This document shows positions 48,780 through 63,253 of a stretch of DNA of 64,000 bases, piece by piece. This stretch comes from CAVXEH01 sp963805645. Lineage in GTDB: Bacteria > Chloroflexota > Limnocylindria > QHBO01. The notes beneath the pieces are model-generated. The model saw only the letters and a list, made by a program, of their open reading frames with translations. It searched no databases and had not been told where the DNA came from. The position numbers and the translations under genes are program-made. The stretch is taken from contig CAWDVA010000006.1 of assembly GCA_963805645.1 (NCBI GenBank), forward strand, positions 124,001 through 188,000. Reading direction: 5' to 3'. Each line of letters opens with the position of its first letter. The stretch's first letter is position 1.

Positions 48780-48959
48780 TCAGCGGACGCCGGCCATCAG
48801 CCGGCCGATCTCCTCCCGGGTCGACGTGCGCGGATCCGCCCAGCCGATGATCGCGCGCTCGAACATGACGGCGATGCGGTCGGCCAGCGACGGGACCCTC
48901 GTCGAGGTCCTCGGAGATGATGAGCACCGCCGGCCACGGGACAGCTCGCGGGCGACGAC
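48780..48959 (-). pseudogene. C-terminal relic of an ABC transporter ATPase (BmpA-type nucleoside/sugar importer), frameshifted
   Basis: Minus-strand reading gives VVARELS, then after a frame change PAVLIISEDLDE, then after another change VPSLADRIAVMFERAII and STREEIGRLMAGVR to a stop at 48780. This is the tail of the second nucleotide-binding domain of importers of the YufO/nucleoside type (LLISEDLDE...LSDRIAVM..G.IVG.....REEIG.LMAG). At least two one-base shifts have broken it and the rest is gone. Its position before a purine cluster suggests that a purine or nucleoside importer was lost here. The bases from 48697 to 49175 hold nothing else but this relic and the operator below. Confidence 0.65.
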
Positions 48960-49031
48960 CGCCCACCTGGTCCCAAGCGCCATTTGCCCTGTTGTCGGCC
49001 GCCGCCCGGAGAGCCCGCACCCGCCTCATGG

Positions 49032-49060
49032 GCTCCCCGGGGAGAACGTGCCGATTGGCA
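49032..49060. repeat. Palindrome and small hairpin upstream of the ssnA operator
   Basis: CTCCCCGGGGAG (49032-49043) is a perfect 12-base palindrome; GTGCC-GATT-GGCAC (49047-49060) is a perfect hairpin. They lie between the ABC relic and the ssnA operator. Role unknown. Confidence 0.35.
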
Positions 49061-49096
49061 CTTGGACTCCCCTTCTCCAGGTGTCACAAGAGTGGT

Positions 49097-49112
49097 CGTC
49101 AGATGACTAGCG
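49097..49112 (+). promoter_or_regulatory. Operator-like 16-mer upstream of ssnA-ygfK, shared with the GntR gene
   Basis: CGTCAGATGACTAGCG contains the inverted repeat GTCA-GA-TGAC and matches, in 15 of 16 bases, the sequence at the start of the GntR/UTRA regulator gene at 63.04 kb. It most probably binds that regulator and so ties the two convergent operons into one regulon. Confidence 0.6.
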
Positions 49113-49175
49113 AGTGATCCCTCGGGAGGTGGTGGTGCGCGGTATCACGCGGCAGCTCGATGCGGTCGTCGGCCC

Positions 49176-50225
49176 GTGGCGGTCGTCCCGGTGAGCGGTC
49201 CGGATCCCCGGGTCACGCCCGGCCTGGTGTGCGCGCACCACCATATCTACTCCGCCCTCGCCCGCGGGATGCCGGCACCGCCGCGCACGCCGCATTCCTT
49301 CCGCGAGATCCTCGAGCAGATCTGGTGGCGGCTCGACTCCGCCCTGGACCTCGAGATGCTCGCCTGGTCGGCGCGGCTCGCGGCTCTCGAGGCACTCGAG
49401 TCCGGGACCACGGCGATCGTCGACCACCACGAGTCGCCCAACGCCATCGAGGGTTCGCTCTCGGTCATCGCCGATGCCTGCGCGGAGGTCGGGGTGCGCG
49501 TCGTGTGCGCCTACGGTGTCACCGACCGCAACGGCCCCGACGGAGCTGCGCGTGGCCTGGAGGAGAACCGGCGCTTCCTGGCCGCCGGGGGTCGCGGCCT
49601 GGTGGGGATCCACGCCGCCTTCACCTGCAGCGACGCCACGCTCGACGCGGCCGCCGGCCTTGCCCGGGACCTCGGCGTGGGCGTTCACGTCCACGTCTGC
49701 GAGGGACCCGAGGACGCGGCGGCCCCCGACCGGCTCCGGCCGTTGGCGACCGACCGCTGGCTCCTCGCCCACGGCGTCCACCTCGCCGATGAGCATGGCC
49801 TGGCCGGCACCATCCTCCACAACCCGTTCTCCAACCTGAACAACGCTGTGGGGTACGCGAACCCCGCACGATTCTCGAACCCCGTGGCGTTGGGCACGGA
49901 CGGCATCGGCGCGGACATGGTCGAGACCTTCCGTCTTGCGTATGCCCTCCATCGGTCCGTGGACGTGACCGCCACGCCCGATGCGGCATGGAGCTGGCTG
50001 GAGACCGGCTGGAGCCTGGTGCCGGAGGCGCGCGACGACCGCGTCACCTGGTCGTACGAGCCCATGCAGCCCTGGCACCTGGCCTTCACGCCCGGGGTCC
50101 GGCCCCTGCGCGTGGAGGTGGGCGGCGAGGTCGTCTGGTCCGATGGACGGCCCTCCCGCGTCGACCCCGACGAGATCCGGGCCAAGGCCCGCGAGCAGGC
50201 AGCTCGCCTCCACGCCCGCCTGTGA
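49176..50225 (+). CDS. ssnA: SsnA-like aminohydrolase, N-terminally short
   Basis: A 349-residue metal-dependent amidohydrolase. The metal site is TPGLVCAHHHIYSALARGM, with further ligands in VHVHVCEG, LAHGVHL and LGTDGIGADM. DIHH-type VDHHESPNAIEGSLSVIADA and IWWRLDSALDLE match the SsnA group found in purine-degradation clusters. Usual members have about 440 residues; the first about 60, which form the small beta domain, are absent, and no homology appears upstream. The GTG at 49176 is the first usable start. It may be inactive or use a start I cannot see. The stop is followed by ygfK 23 bases later. Confidence 0.8.
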   Translation: MAVVPVSGPDPRVTPGLVCAHHHIYSALARGMPAPPRTPHSFREILEQIWWRLDSALDLEMLAWSARLAALEALESGTTAIVDHHESPNAIEGSLSVIADACAEVGVRVVCAYGVTDRNGPDGAARGLEENRRFLAAGGRGLVGIHAAFTCSDATLDAAAGLARDLGVGVHVHVCEGPEDAAAPDRLRPLATDRWLLAHGVHLADEHGLAGTILHNPFSNLNNAVGYANPARFSNPVALGTDGIGADMVETFRLAYALHRSVDVTATPDAAWSWLETGWSLVPEARDDRVTWSYEPMQPWHLAFTPGVRPLRVEVGGEVVWSDGRPSRVDPDEIRAKAREQAARLHARL

Positions 50226-50248
50226 GCCACACCCTGAGGATCTGAGCG

Positions 50249-53626
<3,378 letters not shown>

Positions 53627-53635
53627 GGCGGCCGC

Positions 53636-54993
53636 CTAGCGGCGGACGCCGGTGAAGAGCACCGCGACGCGCTCGCCGTCGCCGATCTCGCCACGCTCGC
53701 GGAGGGCCAGCAGGCCGGCCAGCCCGGACGACCCGGTGGGGTCGACTGCGATCCCGGTCGTCTCCACCGCGAGCGCGTTCGCGCGCCGGAGGGTCTCCTC
53801 GTCCACGACGACCGTGCCGCCGCCGGACCGCAGCAGCCCTTCGACCACGGCCAGCCAGTCGTAGGTCTCGTCGTCCAGGATGCCGTGCGCGATGCTGTGC
53901 GGCTCCTCCTCCCACGGCCACATGAACGCCGCGCGGTGGGTCGCCGCGTAGGCGAGGGCCGCGTCCACGTCGGCCGCCGCGGGCTCGTCCGGCAACCGCC
54001 CGGCAACACGTTCGAATGCCCTGGGCAGGGGCCAGGCACCGCTCGTCTGGACGGCATCGAAGCGCGGGACGCGCTCCAGGCCTCCGAGGGCGCGGGCCTC
54101 GTCCAGCGACTCGAAGCAGGCGCTGGCCAGGGCCCCGCCCCCCACCTGCACGATGAGCCGATCGACGGGCGCAGCGTCGAACGCGGCGGCCAGCTCGTAC
54201 CCCAGGGTGAAGCCACCCTCCACCGCCAGGCCGTTGAGATCGCCCTGGCAGGTGAAGGCCAGCGCCCCTGCCGAGATTGCCGCGCGCAGACGGTGCACCG
54301 TCGGGTCCCCCGCCACGCCGGGCTGGCGGGGACAGATCTCGACGTTCGCGTCGAGCTCCCTGAGCCGCGCCACGACGGGGGGATCGGCGTCGACCGGCAC
54401 GAAGACGTCGAGCCGGCGCCGGCCGGCGGCCGCGACCACCGCGGCGGCGAGCGCCGCGTTGCCGCAGCTGGCGATCGCCAGCGGTGGGCGCGCGGAGGCA
54501 TCGGCCAGGCCCACCCGCTCGGCGACCTCCAGGTACACGAGCAGGCCGAACAGGTGCCGGGCCTTGTGCGAGCCGGATACGTTGCCGGTCTCGTCCTTGA
54601 CCCAGATGCCCCCCGGCGGGGAGAACCCGAGCCGGTCGCTGAGGGCGTCGGCGCGGCCGAAGGGCGTGACCCGGAAGCCGTGCCCGTCGACGGCGGCGAT
54701 CCGCTCGTCGAGGGCCCCTACCAGGTCCACGTACTCCGCATCGGACATGCCGTGCGCCCGCCCCACGTGATACGCGTGGAAGAGCTCGCGGTACGTGACG
54801 TACGGGGACTCCTCCGCGGACCAGGCAGCAGGCGGGAACGCCACCGCCGAGCGGTCCAGCCGCCGGCGCAGGACGTGATCCGTGTCGTCCTCGCGGCCCG
54901 CGTTGGGGCAGCGGAACGGAAACGGCTCGTCCGCGGCCGGCGAGGCGCCGCACCCGGCGCAGACCAGGCTCGTCGCCGGCACCGCCGGGACGC

Positions 54994-54997
<4 letters not shown>
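53636..54997 (-). CDS. Threonine synthase-like PLP enzyme with zinc ribbon
   Basis: A 453-residue fold-type II PLP enzyme. A zinc-ribbon-like N-terminus (CAGCGASPA, then CPNAG) precedes the catalytic domain; the PLP lysine is in KDETGNVSGSHKARHLFG, with the phosphate loop near SCGNAALAAAV. It is annotated in similar proteins as threonine synthase-like, but there is no amino acid pathway gene here. Its place in the purine cluster, coupled to the next PLP enzyme by a four-base overlap, suggests a lyase acting on an amino acid intermediate, perhaps taking the role of YgeX. This role is inferred. Confidence 0.8.
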
Positions 54998-56502
<1,505 letters not shown>

Positions 56503-56618
56503 GGTGGCGGTACTCCGTGTCTGGCTGGGTGAAGGGTTGTGGAAGTGGCGTGATGCGGCGGGCCCGGCGATGCGCCTCGGCCGCCGCGGCGTTCTCGCGA
56601 ACGGTGACGGGGCCCACG

Positions 56619-59232
56619 TCAGGCCTCGCGGCGGCCTGCCGCGCGGGCGAGCCTCGGCACGGCCGCGGCGGCGGCCATCGAGTCGCGCATGGGCAGCCGG
56701 GTCCGGCGGATGCCGTCGAAGGCGTGCAGGGCACCGGCCACGGCCGACGCCGTCGGGACCAGCGCAATCTCGCCCACGCCCTTCGCGCCGTACGGCCCGT
56801 ACGGGGATGGCTCCTCCACGAAGATCACCTCCACGGGCGGCATGCCCGTTGGCGGAATGATCCCCAGGGACTTCAGGGTGGTCGTCGCCGGGCGCCCGTC
56901 GGTCACCACGAACTCCTCGGTGAGGGCATGGCCCAGGCCCATGTGGACGCCGCCCTCGATCTGGCCCTCGAGGAGGGTGGGGTTGATGGCCCTGCCCACG
57001 TCGTGGGCGGCCACCACCCTGGCCAGGTGCCCCTCGTCGTCGAGGATCACGACCTGCGTCGCCCAGCCGTAGGCGAAGTGGGTCACCGGGTCCGGCGTGG
57101 TGGCTTCCGGTGGCGTGGTCCAGTCCACCCTGAACTCGCCGTAGAACTCGCGACCCGCGAGGGCGGCGAGCGGTCCGTCGCCGAGCGCGTGACGCAGCTT
57201 CTCGGCGGCGTCGATGACGGCCCGGCCCCCGAGCGTCGTCGCCCGGGAGGCCGTCGTCTGCCCGGTGTCCAGCTCGTGGCGCGTGTCGACCTGCACCTGC
57301 ACCATGCGGGCCGGTGAGCCCCAGCTCCTCGCAGGCGATCTGGGCCAGGACGGTGTCGACACCCTGCCCCATCTCCGTCCAGGAGTGGCAGAGCGTGACC
57401 GTGCCGTCCGCCTCGGGTCGCAGCACCACCCGCCCGCGCTCCGTGAGCCCGTTGCCGATGCCGGAGTTCTTGACGCCGCAGGCAATGCCCGCGTAGCGCG
57501 CAGCGCGGTACGCGTCGCGCACCGCGAGCAGGGTCTGCTTGAGGCCCACGCCCGGGCCGAGCGTCTGGCCGGTGCTGAACTGGTCGCCCTCGGCCAGCGC
57601 GTTGCGCCATCGGATCTCCCAGCCATCGATGCCGACCCGCTCGGCCAGGCGGTCGAGCATGCCCTCCATGGCGAAGTTGACCTGGTTGGCGCCGAAGCCG
57701 CGCATGGCACCGCAGGGTGGGTTGTTGGTGTAGACGGCACGAGCCTCGACGTCGACGTTGGGCACCCGGTAGGCGCTGCAGGCGTGGCCCGTCGCCCGTT
57801 CGAGGACCTTGGCCCCCACGCTGGCGTAGGCCCCGGTGTCGCCGACCAGGCGCGCACGAACCGCCAGCAGGCGTCCCTCCGCGTCGCAGGCGACGGTGTA
57901 CACCGAGTGAATCGGATGGCGCTTCACGTGGAAGTTCAGGCTCTCGGCACGGCTGAGCGTGACGCGCGCCGGGCGGCCGGTCATCCGCGCGAGGAGGGCG
58001 GCATGGCACTGGGGACCCAGGTCCTCCTTGGCGCCGAAGCCGCCGCCGCTGGCGACCATGGTGACGCGGACCCGCTCCTCGGGTTCACCCAGGAACGACG
58101 CGATCTGGCGGCGATCCTCCCAGATACCCTGGCCCTGGGAGTACACGTCGAGGGAGCCGTCCCCGGCCGGAACCGCCAGCGACGACTCCGGCTCCAGGAA
58201 GGCGTGCTCGATGAACTGCGTCTCGAAGGTCTCGGTGATGACATGCGCCGCCGATGCCAGCGCCGCGTCGACGTCGCCGCGGCGCAGCCAGGACACGGAG
58301 AGCAGGTTGCCATCCGGGTGCAGGGCCGGGGCGTCCGGCTCCATGGCGGCGAACGGATCGGTGAGCGGTGGCAGCACCTCGTATTCGACGTCGATGAGCT
58401 TCGCCGCCTGGCGCGCGGCGTGCCGGGTCTCGGCAGCCACCACGGCCAGGACGTCGCCCACGTACCGCGTGACCTCGCCCTCCGCGACGAGCTGCGGCCA
58501 GTCGCGGGTGATGGAGCCCTGGGTCCGCTCGCCCGGCACGTCTGCCGCGGTGGCCACCGCCACCACGCCGGGATGGGCGCGCGCCTTCGAGACGTCAATG
58601 CGCAGGACGCGCGCGCGCGGATGATCCGAGAAGCGCACCGCCCCGTGCAGCAGGCCCTCGGGCCGCAGGTCGTTGACGTAGGGCTTGTCACCCAGGGCCA
58701 GCTCGCGGCCGCGCAGACGGGCCGTCCGCGAGCCCACCCTGCCGCTGGTGTCGATCTCCGGCAGCGGCTCCCCGCGACGAGCCGCCGCTGCCAGGCCCAC
58801 GGCGTCGATGATCTTGACGTACCCCGTGCAGCGGCACAGGTTGCCCTTCAGCGCCTGGGCAATCTCGTCGCGCGTCGGATCCGGGTTGCGCTCCAGCAGC
58901 GCCTCGGATTTCATCACGATGCCCGGCGAGCAGAAGCCGCACTGGGAGGCGCCTGCCACGACGAACGCATCGGCCCAGCGCTCGCGGTCAGCCGCCGCCA
59001 GGCCCTCGTGGGTCACGACGCTCTTGCCGGCCAGGCGCGCCGCCGGCTGGGCGCAGGAGACCACCGCGCGCCCGTCGACGAGCACCGTGCACGCCCCGCA
59101 GGAGCCCTCGGGCGCGCAGCCGTCCTTGACCGAGGTGAGGCCGCGGACCTCGCGGAGCACCTCGAGCATGGTCAGGTCGGCGTCGACCTCGACGCCGACC
59201 GCCTCGCCGTTGAGGGTGAAGTCGACGCGCAT
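56619..59232 (-). pseudogene. Fused Fe-S/molybdopterin xanthine dehydrogenase-like gene, one-base frameshift
   Basis: About 870 residues if repaired. Residues 1-160 hold both [2Fe-2S] sites (CAPEGSCGACTVLVDGRAVV; CGFCSPGIVMKSEALL and NLCRCTGY). Then follows the molybdenum domain (EPESSLAVPA, GGGFGAKEDLG, PPCGAMRGFGANQVNFAMEG). After EELGLTGP the frame is lost near 57306 and resumes in another frame with VQVQVDTRHELDTGQTTASR, ending with KGVGEIALVP, which carries the catalytic Glu. An extra base near 57306-57312 explains the break. This fused layout is that of selenium-dependent XDH (XdhD-like); no FAD subunit gene is nearby. It oxidises purines in the family. Confidence 0.85.
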
Positions 59233-59239
59233 GGCTACC

Positions 59240-60178
59240 TCACCGCACGATCCGGGTCCCGGCATCGCCGCTCAGCGCACGCTCCAGGTTTTCGGGGCTG
59301 GTGATGATGGCCTCGCCGCCGCCGCGCTCCAGGAACCCGATGCAGGCCTCGATCTTGGGCGCCATGCTGCCGCCCGCGAAATGGGTCCCCTCGGCGAGGT
59401 AGCCCTTCGCCTCGTCGAGCGTCAGGCTGTCGACCCAGCGCTGCTCCGGCTTGCCCCAGTCGAGGGCGACGCGTTCCACGGCGGTGCTGATCATGAAGAC
59501 GTCCGCCTCGACACAGGTGGCGAGCAGCGACGACGCGAAGTCCTTGTCGATGACGGCGGCCACGCCGCGCAGGTCGCCCTCCGCGTCGGCCACCACCGGG
59601 ATCCCGCCGCCGCCGACCGTGATCGCAACGTAGCCGTCACGGAGGAGCGCCTTCACGGCGCCCTCCTCCACGATGCGGAGCGGTCGCGGTGAGGCCACGA
59701 CCCGGCGCCAGCCGCGACCGGCGTCCTCGCGCACGTCCCAGCCCTCGTCGCGCCGGCGCATGGCCTGCGCCTCGTCCATGAACGAGCCGATGGGCTTGGA
59801 GGGATTCTGGAAGGCGGGGTCATCGGCCGCCACCTCGACCTGGGTCACCACCGTGACCGCCTGACGGTCGAGCCCCAGCTTGCGGAAGTCGTGCGCCAGG
59901 TTCTGCTGCAGCTCGTAGCCGATGGCCCCCTGGCTGTCCGCGTTGCAGACGTCGAGGGGCACCTCGTGCAGCTCGTGGGCGGCCAGCTCGCTGCGCCGCA
60001 GGATGAAGCCCACCTGGGGCCCGTTCCCGTGGCCGATGGCGACGTCCCAGCCGTCGCGGATGATCCGCGCGATGTGCCCGCTCGTCTCCCCGAGCGCCCG
60101 GTACTGGTCCGGAACGCTCATGTGCTGGGGATCCTTGATGAGCGAATTGCCGCCGATGGCGACCACGAGCCGGCTCAT
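59240..60178 (-). CDS. arcC: Carbamate kinase
   Basis: A 312-residue kinase (family about 310). IGGNSLIK opens the carbamate/carbamoyl-phosphate site, IGHGNGPQVGFI lies in the ATP region, ITVGGGGIPVV is the conserved glycine loop, and GSMAPKIEACIGFLERG closes the fold. It converts carbamoyl phosphate and ADP into ATP, CO2 and NH3. Its overlap with the carbamoyltransferase gene upstream (ATGA at 60175-60178) couples the two, so the cluster likely ends in ATP from carbamoyl phosphate. Confidence 0.93.
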   Translation of the reverse strand: MSRLVVAIGGNSLIKDPQHMSVPDQYRALGETSGHIARIIRDGWDVAIGHGNGPQVGFILRRSELAAHELHEVPLDVCNADSQGAIGYELQQNLAHDFRKLGLDRQAVTVVTQVEVAADDPAFQNPSKPIGSFMDEAQAMRRRDEGWDVREDAGRGWRRVVASPRPLRIVEEGAVKALLRDGYVAITVGGGGIPVVADAEGDLRGVAAVIDKDFASSLLATCVEADVFMISTAVERVALDWGKPEQRWVDSLTLDEAKGYLAEGTHFAGGSMAPKIEACIGFLERGGGEAIITSPENLERALSGDAGTRIVR

Positions 60179-61153
60179 CGCATCACCAGGGCCATGACGG
60201 CCTTCTGCGCGTGGAGGCGGTTCTCCGCCTCGTCGTACACCGCAGAGTGCGGCCCGTCGATGACGGCATCGGCCACCTCGACGTTGCGGTCCGCCGGCAG
60301 GGGGTGCATGAAGATCGATTCGGGGTTCGCGAGGGCCATGCGGCGCTCGTCCGTGATCCAGTCGGTGTACTTGGCCGCGATGGCGGCGCCATCGGCCTCG
60401 TCCTTCGCGGTGAGCATGGCGCCCCAGCTCTTGGCGTAGACGACATCGGCGCCACCAAATCCGGCGTTGAAGTCGTCGAGCTGCTCGAAGGAGCCACCGG
60501 AGCGCTTCGCGTTCTGCGCCGCCTCGTCCACGATCTCCGGCATGAGCTTGAACTCCGGCGGGTGGACGAGCCGCACGTTCATCCCGAAGCGGGTCGCCAG
60601 CAGGATGAGGTCCTGGGGGACGCTGATCGGCTTCTGGTAGCTCGACGCGTAGGCCCAGCTGACGGTGATGGTCTTGCCCCGCGGATCGCCGAGCTTCTCG
60701 CGGATGGTGAGCAGGTCGGCGAGCGTCTGGTGCGGGTGGTACAGATCGCACTGCATGTTCAGCACCGGCACGCGCGAAGCCTCTGCGACCTCGCGGATGT
60801 ACCGGTTGCCGACGCCCCAGTCGACGTTGCGGATGGCGATCCCGTCGTTGTAGCGGCCCAGGATCTCGCCGATCTCGGTGGCGGTGTCGCCATGCGCGAT
60901 CTGCGTGGTCCGGCTCTCGATGAACTGGGCGTGCCCACCCAGCTGGGCCATCCCGGCCTCGAAGCTGGCCCGGGTCCGGGTGGAAGAAAAGAAGAAGAGC
61001 ATCGCCAGCACCTTGTCGCGCAGCAGCGGGTGGGGAATCCCCAGCGCCCGCTCGCGCTTGAGCTGCTCGGCGACCTCCAGGACGGTCTCGATCTCCTCCT
61101 GTCGTCCAGTCGGAGAGGCTGATGAGGTCGCGGCCGCGAAGTCCGGTCTGCAT
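60175..61153 (-). pseudogene. ygeW: YgeW-like carbamoyltransferase, one-base frameshift near the N-terminus
   Basis: About 325 residues if repaired. The first frame gives MQTGLRGRDLISLSDWTT; the second gives EEIETVLEVAEQLKRERALG and continues FFFSSTRTRASFEAGMAQLG (carbamoyl-phosphate site STRTR), SWAYASSYQKPISVPQ and VVYAKSWGA, close to the E. coli YgeW signatures (WAYSPSYGKPLSVPQ, VYPKSWA). Removing one G from the run GGAGGAG near 61097 restores one frame. The substrate is probably a ureido or oxamate-like acid; carbamoyl phosphate is the product used by the adjacent carbamate kinase. Confidence 0.85.
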
Positions 61154-61166
61154 CTGTCGTCCCCCC

Positions 61167-62120
61167 TTACTCTGCCGCGCCGAGGATCAGGGTCAGGAGC
61201 GCCATCCGCAGCGGCACCCCGTTGAAGGCCTCGACCCAGTAGCGCTGGTGGCGCGTCTCGTCGACGTCGGAGGGCAGCTCGTCCATGCGCGGCAGCGAAT
61301 GGAGGATGATCGAGCTGCGCTTGGCCTCGTCGCGCAGGAGCTCGCGGGTGACCCGGTAAGCCTCCGGCGTCAGGCCGGTCTCACCGGCACGCTCCACGCG
61401 TGACTGCGTGTAATCGGCCTGGACGACCGGCTCCATGTAGATCACGTCCGCCTCGCCGATAGCCTCGGCCACGCTGTCCGCGACCCGGTAGGCGACGTTG
61501 AGCTGGTCGAGCTCCGCGGTGAACTCCGGGAGGAGGCTCATCTCCGGCGGGCTGACCACGATGGCCTCCGCGTCGAACTGCGAGAGGGCGTAGAGGATGG
61601 AGTGCATGGTCCGCATCCGCATGTCGCCGACGAGCAGGTAGGTCAGCCCGTCGAGCGTGCCCAGCTCCGACCAGATCGTGTAGAGGTCGGTCAGGACCTG
61701 GGTCGGGTGCTCGCCCCAGCCGTCGCCGCAGTTGATGACCGGGACGCTCGCCCAGCGCGCCGCCTCGGCCGGGGCGCCCTGCTGGAAGTGGCGGATGGCG
61801 ATGACGTCGCCGTAGTACTCCAACATGTGGAAGGTGTCCTTGATCGACTCCTGGTAGAAGTCGCCGGCGCGGGTCATCTTCGCGTCGCTGAAGCCCAGGA
61901 CGTGGCCGCCCAGCCGATGCATCGCCGCCTCCGTGGAGAGGCGGGTGCGGGTCGAGGGCTGGTAGAAGGCGGTGAGAAGGGTCTTGCCCTTGAGGAGATC
62001 GGTGTTGCGCCGATCCCGCGCGAACTCCTTGAGATCCTCCGCGACACCAAAGACGCGGAAGAACTCGTCCCGGCTGAAGTCCTTCAGCGAGAGGATGTCG
62101 CGACCGATGAAGCTGCGCAT
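61167..62120 (-). CDS. Aspartate carbamoyltransferase-like protein
   Basis: A 317-residue carbamoyltransferase. The carbamoyl-phosphate loop is QPSTRTRLSTEAAMHRLGG, and HSLPRMDELPSDVDETRHQR matches the aspartate-binding block of PyrB (HPLPRxxEL..DVD). No pyr genes are adjacent; it is instead the first enzyme gene of the purine-cluster operon, just upstream of the YgeW-like gene. It may therefore run in the degradative direction on a ureido acid instead of making carbamoyl aspartate. Which acid is unknown. Confidence 0.85.
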   Translation of the reverse strand: MRSFIGRDILSLKDFSRDEFFRVFGVAEDLKEFARDRRNTDLLKGKTLLTAFYQPSTRTRLSTEAAMHRLGGHVLGFSDAKMTRAGDFYQESIKDTFHMLEYYGDVIAIRHFQQGAPAEAARWASVPVINCGDGWGEHPTQVLTDLYTIWSELGTLDGLTYLLVGDMRMRTMHSILYALSQFDAEAIVVSPPEMSLLPEFTAELDQLNVAYRVADSVAEAIGEADVIYMEPVVQADYTQSRVERAGETGLTPEAYRVTRELLRDEAKRSSIILHSLPRMDELPSDVDETRHQRYWVEAFNGVPLRMALLTLILGAAE

Positions 62121-62191
62121 GGGTTCCAGAACCTCCTAACGGGGCCCGCGACGCGACGCGCGTCCGGACGTGATGCCGGTTGCCAGATGCG

Positions 62192-63040
62192 TCATCCGCG
62201 GAGCGCGAGCTGGTTCACTCGCCGGATGACATGGAAGTTGAAATGACCCGGGGTGAAGTAGCTGGTCGAGTAGTCGACGACCCGGCCGTCCATCGCGTAC
62301 AGCTGCGCGGTGAGCTTCAGGAGCGGATCGTGAGCGCGGAGCCTCAGGCGGCTCGTCAGGTCGGGATCGGCGGCCTCGGCGGACAGCCTGGTGTAGGAGT
62401 TGCGGAGTGGCGGATCGCCCCGGCGCAGGAGCAGGTCGAGCACGGATCCCCCGAACCCGTCTCCCAGCTCGCGTGGGTCGAGGAGGTCGGTCGGGACGAT
62501 GTCGACCAGGTAGGCGATCGGGAGCTCCCCGGAGAGGATGACGCGCTGCACCGCGTACACCGCGGTTCCCTCTTGCGTGCTGAGGTACTCGGCTTCGCTG
62601 CGGTCGGCCGCCCGTTCGTCGACCTGGAAGTCGGCCAAGCGAATCTCGACCCCGATCCGCTTGGCGATGGTCTCGATGCTCTCGAGCTCCTCGAGGCCTG
62701 CCTCCATGAGCGGCATGCCGGGACTGAGGAAGGTCCCGATGCCGTGGCGACGGACGATCATGCCGCCCTGCTCGAGCTGAGAGAGCGCCTCCCGGAGGGT
62801 CGCCCGGCTGACGCCGAGCCGCTGGCTCAGGACTGCCTCCGAGGGCAGCAGGCCGCCCGCGCCCGCGAGCGTTCCGGACTGGATGCCGGCGATGAGCTCC
62901 AGCGCCGCCCGCCTGGCCAGCGTGGGGCCGCGGCGCACCAGCGGAGTCCCCGCGATCCAGGGATCCGGCTCGTCCGCCGGGTCATGGACGGTGGCCCCCT
63001 GCGTCGGCCGCTGGTCGTTCGCTCGCCGGACGTTAGTCAT
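62192..63040 (-). CDS. GntR-family regulator with UTRA ligand domain (HutC subfamily)
   Basis: A 282-residue regulator. The winged helix holds LLPSEAVLSQRLGVSRATLR and LSQLEQGGMIVRRHGIGTFL. The C-terminal UTRA domain (AVQRVILSGELPIAYLVDIV, HDPLLKLTAQLYAMDGRVVD) senses the small-molecule ligand, perhaps a purine intermediate. It heads the minus-strand purine operon. Its ATG at 63040 lies inside the GTCAGATGAC element, so it probably represses its own translation start region and the ssnA unit. GGGAGAAG lies upstream. Confidence 0.88.
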   Translation of the reverse strand: MTNVRRANDQRPTQGATVHDPADEPDPWIAGTPLVRRGPTLARRAALELIAGIQSGTLAGAGGLLPSEAVLSQRLGVSRATLREALSQLEQGGMIVRRHGIGTFLSPGMPLMEAGLEELESIETIAKRIGVEIRLADFQVDERAADRSEAEYLSTQEGTAVYAVQRVILSGELPIAYLVDIVPTDLLDPRELGDGFGGSVLDLLLRRGDPPLRNSYTRLSAEAADPDLTSRLRLRAHDPLLKLTAQLYAMDGRVVDYSTSYFTPGHFNFHVIRRVNQLALRG

Positions 63041-63047
63041 CTGACGT
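63032..63047 (-). promoter_or_regulatory. Operator-like 16-mer at the start of the GntR gene
   Basis: On the minus strand CGTCAGATGACTAACG spans the ATG of the GntR gene and matches the element before ssnA in 15 of 16 bases. The flanks (GACGT...ACGTC) add a second, wider inverted repeat. It is a strong candidate for autoregulation. Confidence 0.6.
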
Positions 63048-63253
63048 CTTCTCCCACATCCGCGCGGGAGCCAAAAGTGCCGTTCGGCCTGTTTCGGGTC
63101 AGGGTCCCTCAAGCGGTGCGGCAACGCACCGATGAGCCGCCAGGGCATTGCCTTTTCCGGTGCCGTTCTCCGATACTCAGCTCCCGCCCGCCATCAACGT
63201 CCGCGTGGACCGCTGCCTCCCGCGACCGAGCCGTTTGGAGGTCCCTGTCACCC

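Noticed and set aside
57300..57315. Selenocysteine or stop-codon readthrough as the cause of the XDH break
   Set aside because: The break is a change of reading frame, not an in-frame TGA; the selenium of this enzyme class is a labile non-protein ligand.
57214..59304. A 696-codon plus-strand frame opposite the XDH gene
   Set aside because: Antisense to the Fe-S and molybdenum motifs; no domain signature.
59240..61153. A fused carbamoyltransferase-carbamate kinase protein
   Set aside because: The frame between the YgeW start and the kinase is an accident of the frameshift; the two genes overlap by four bases as separate units.
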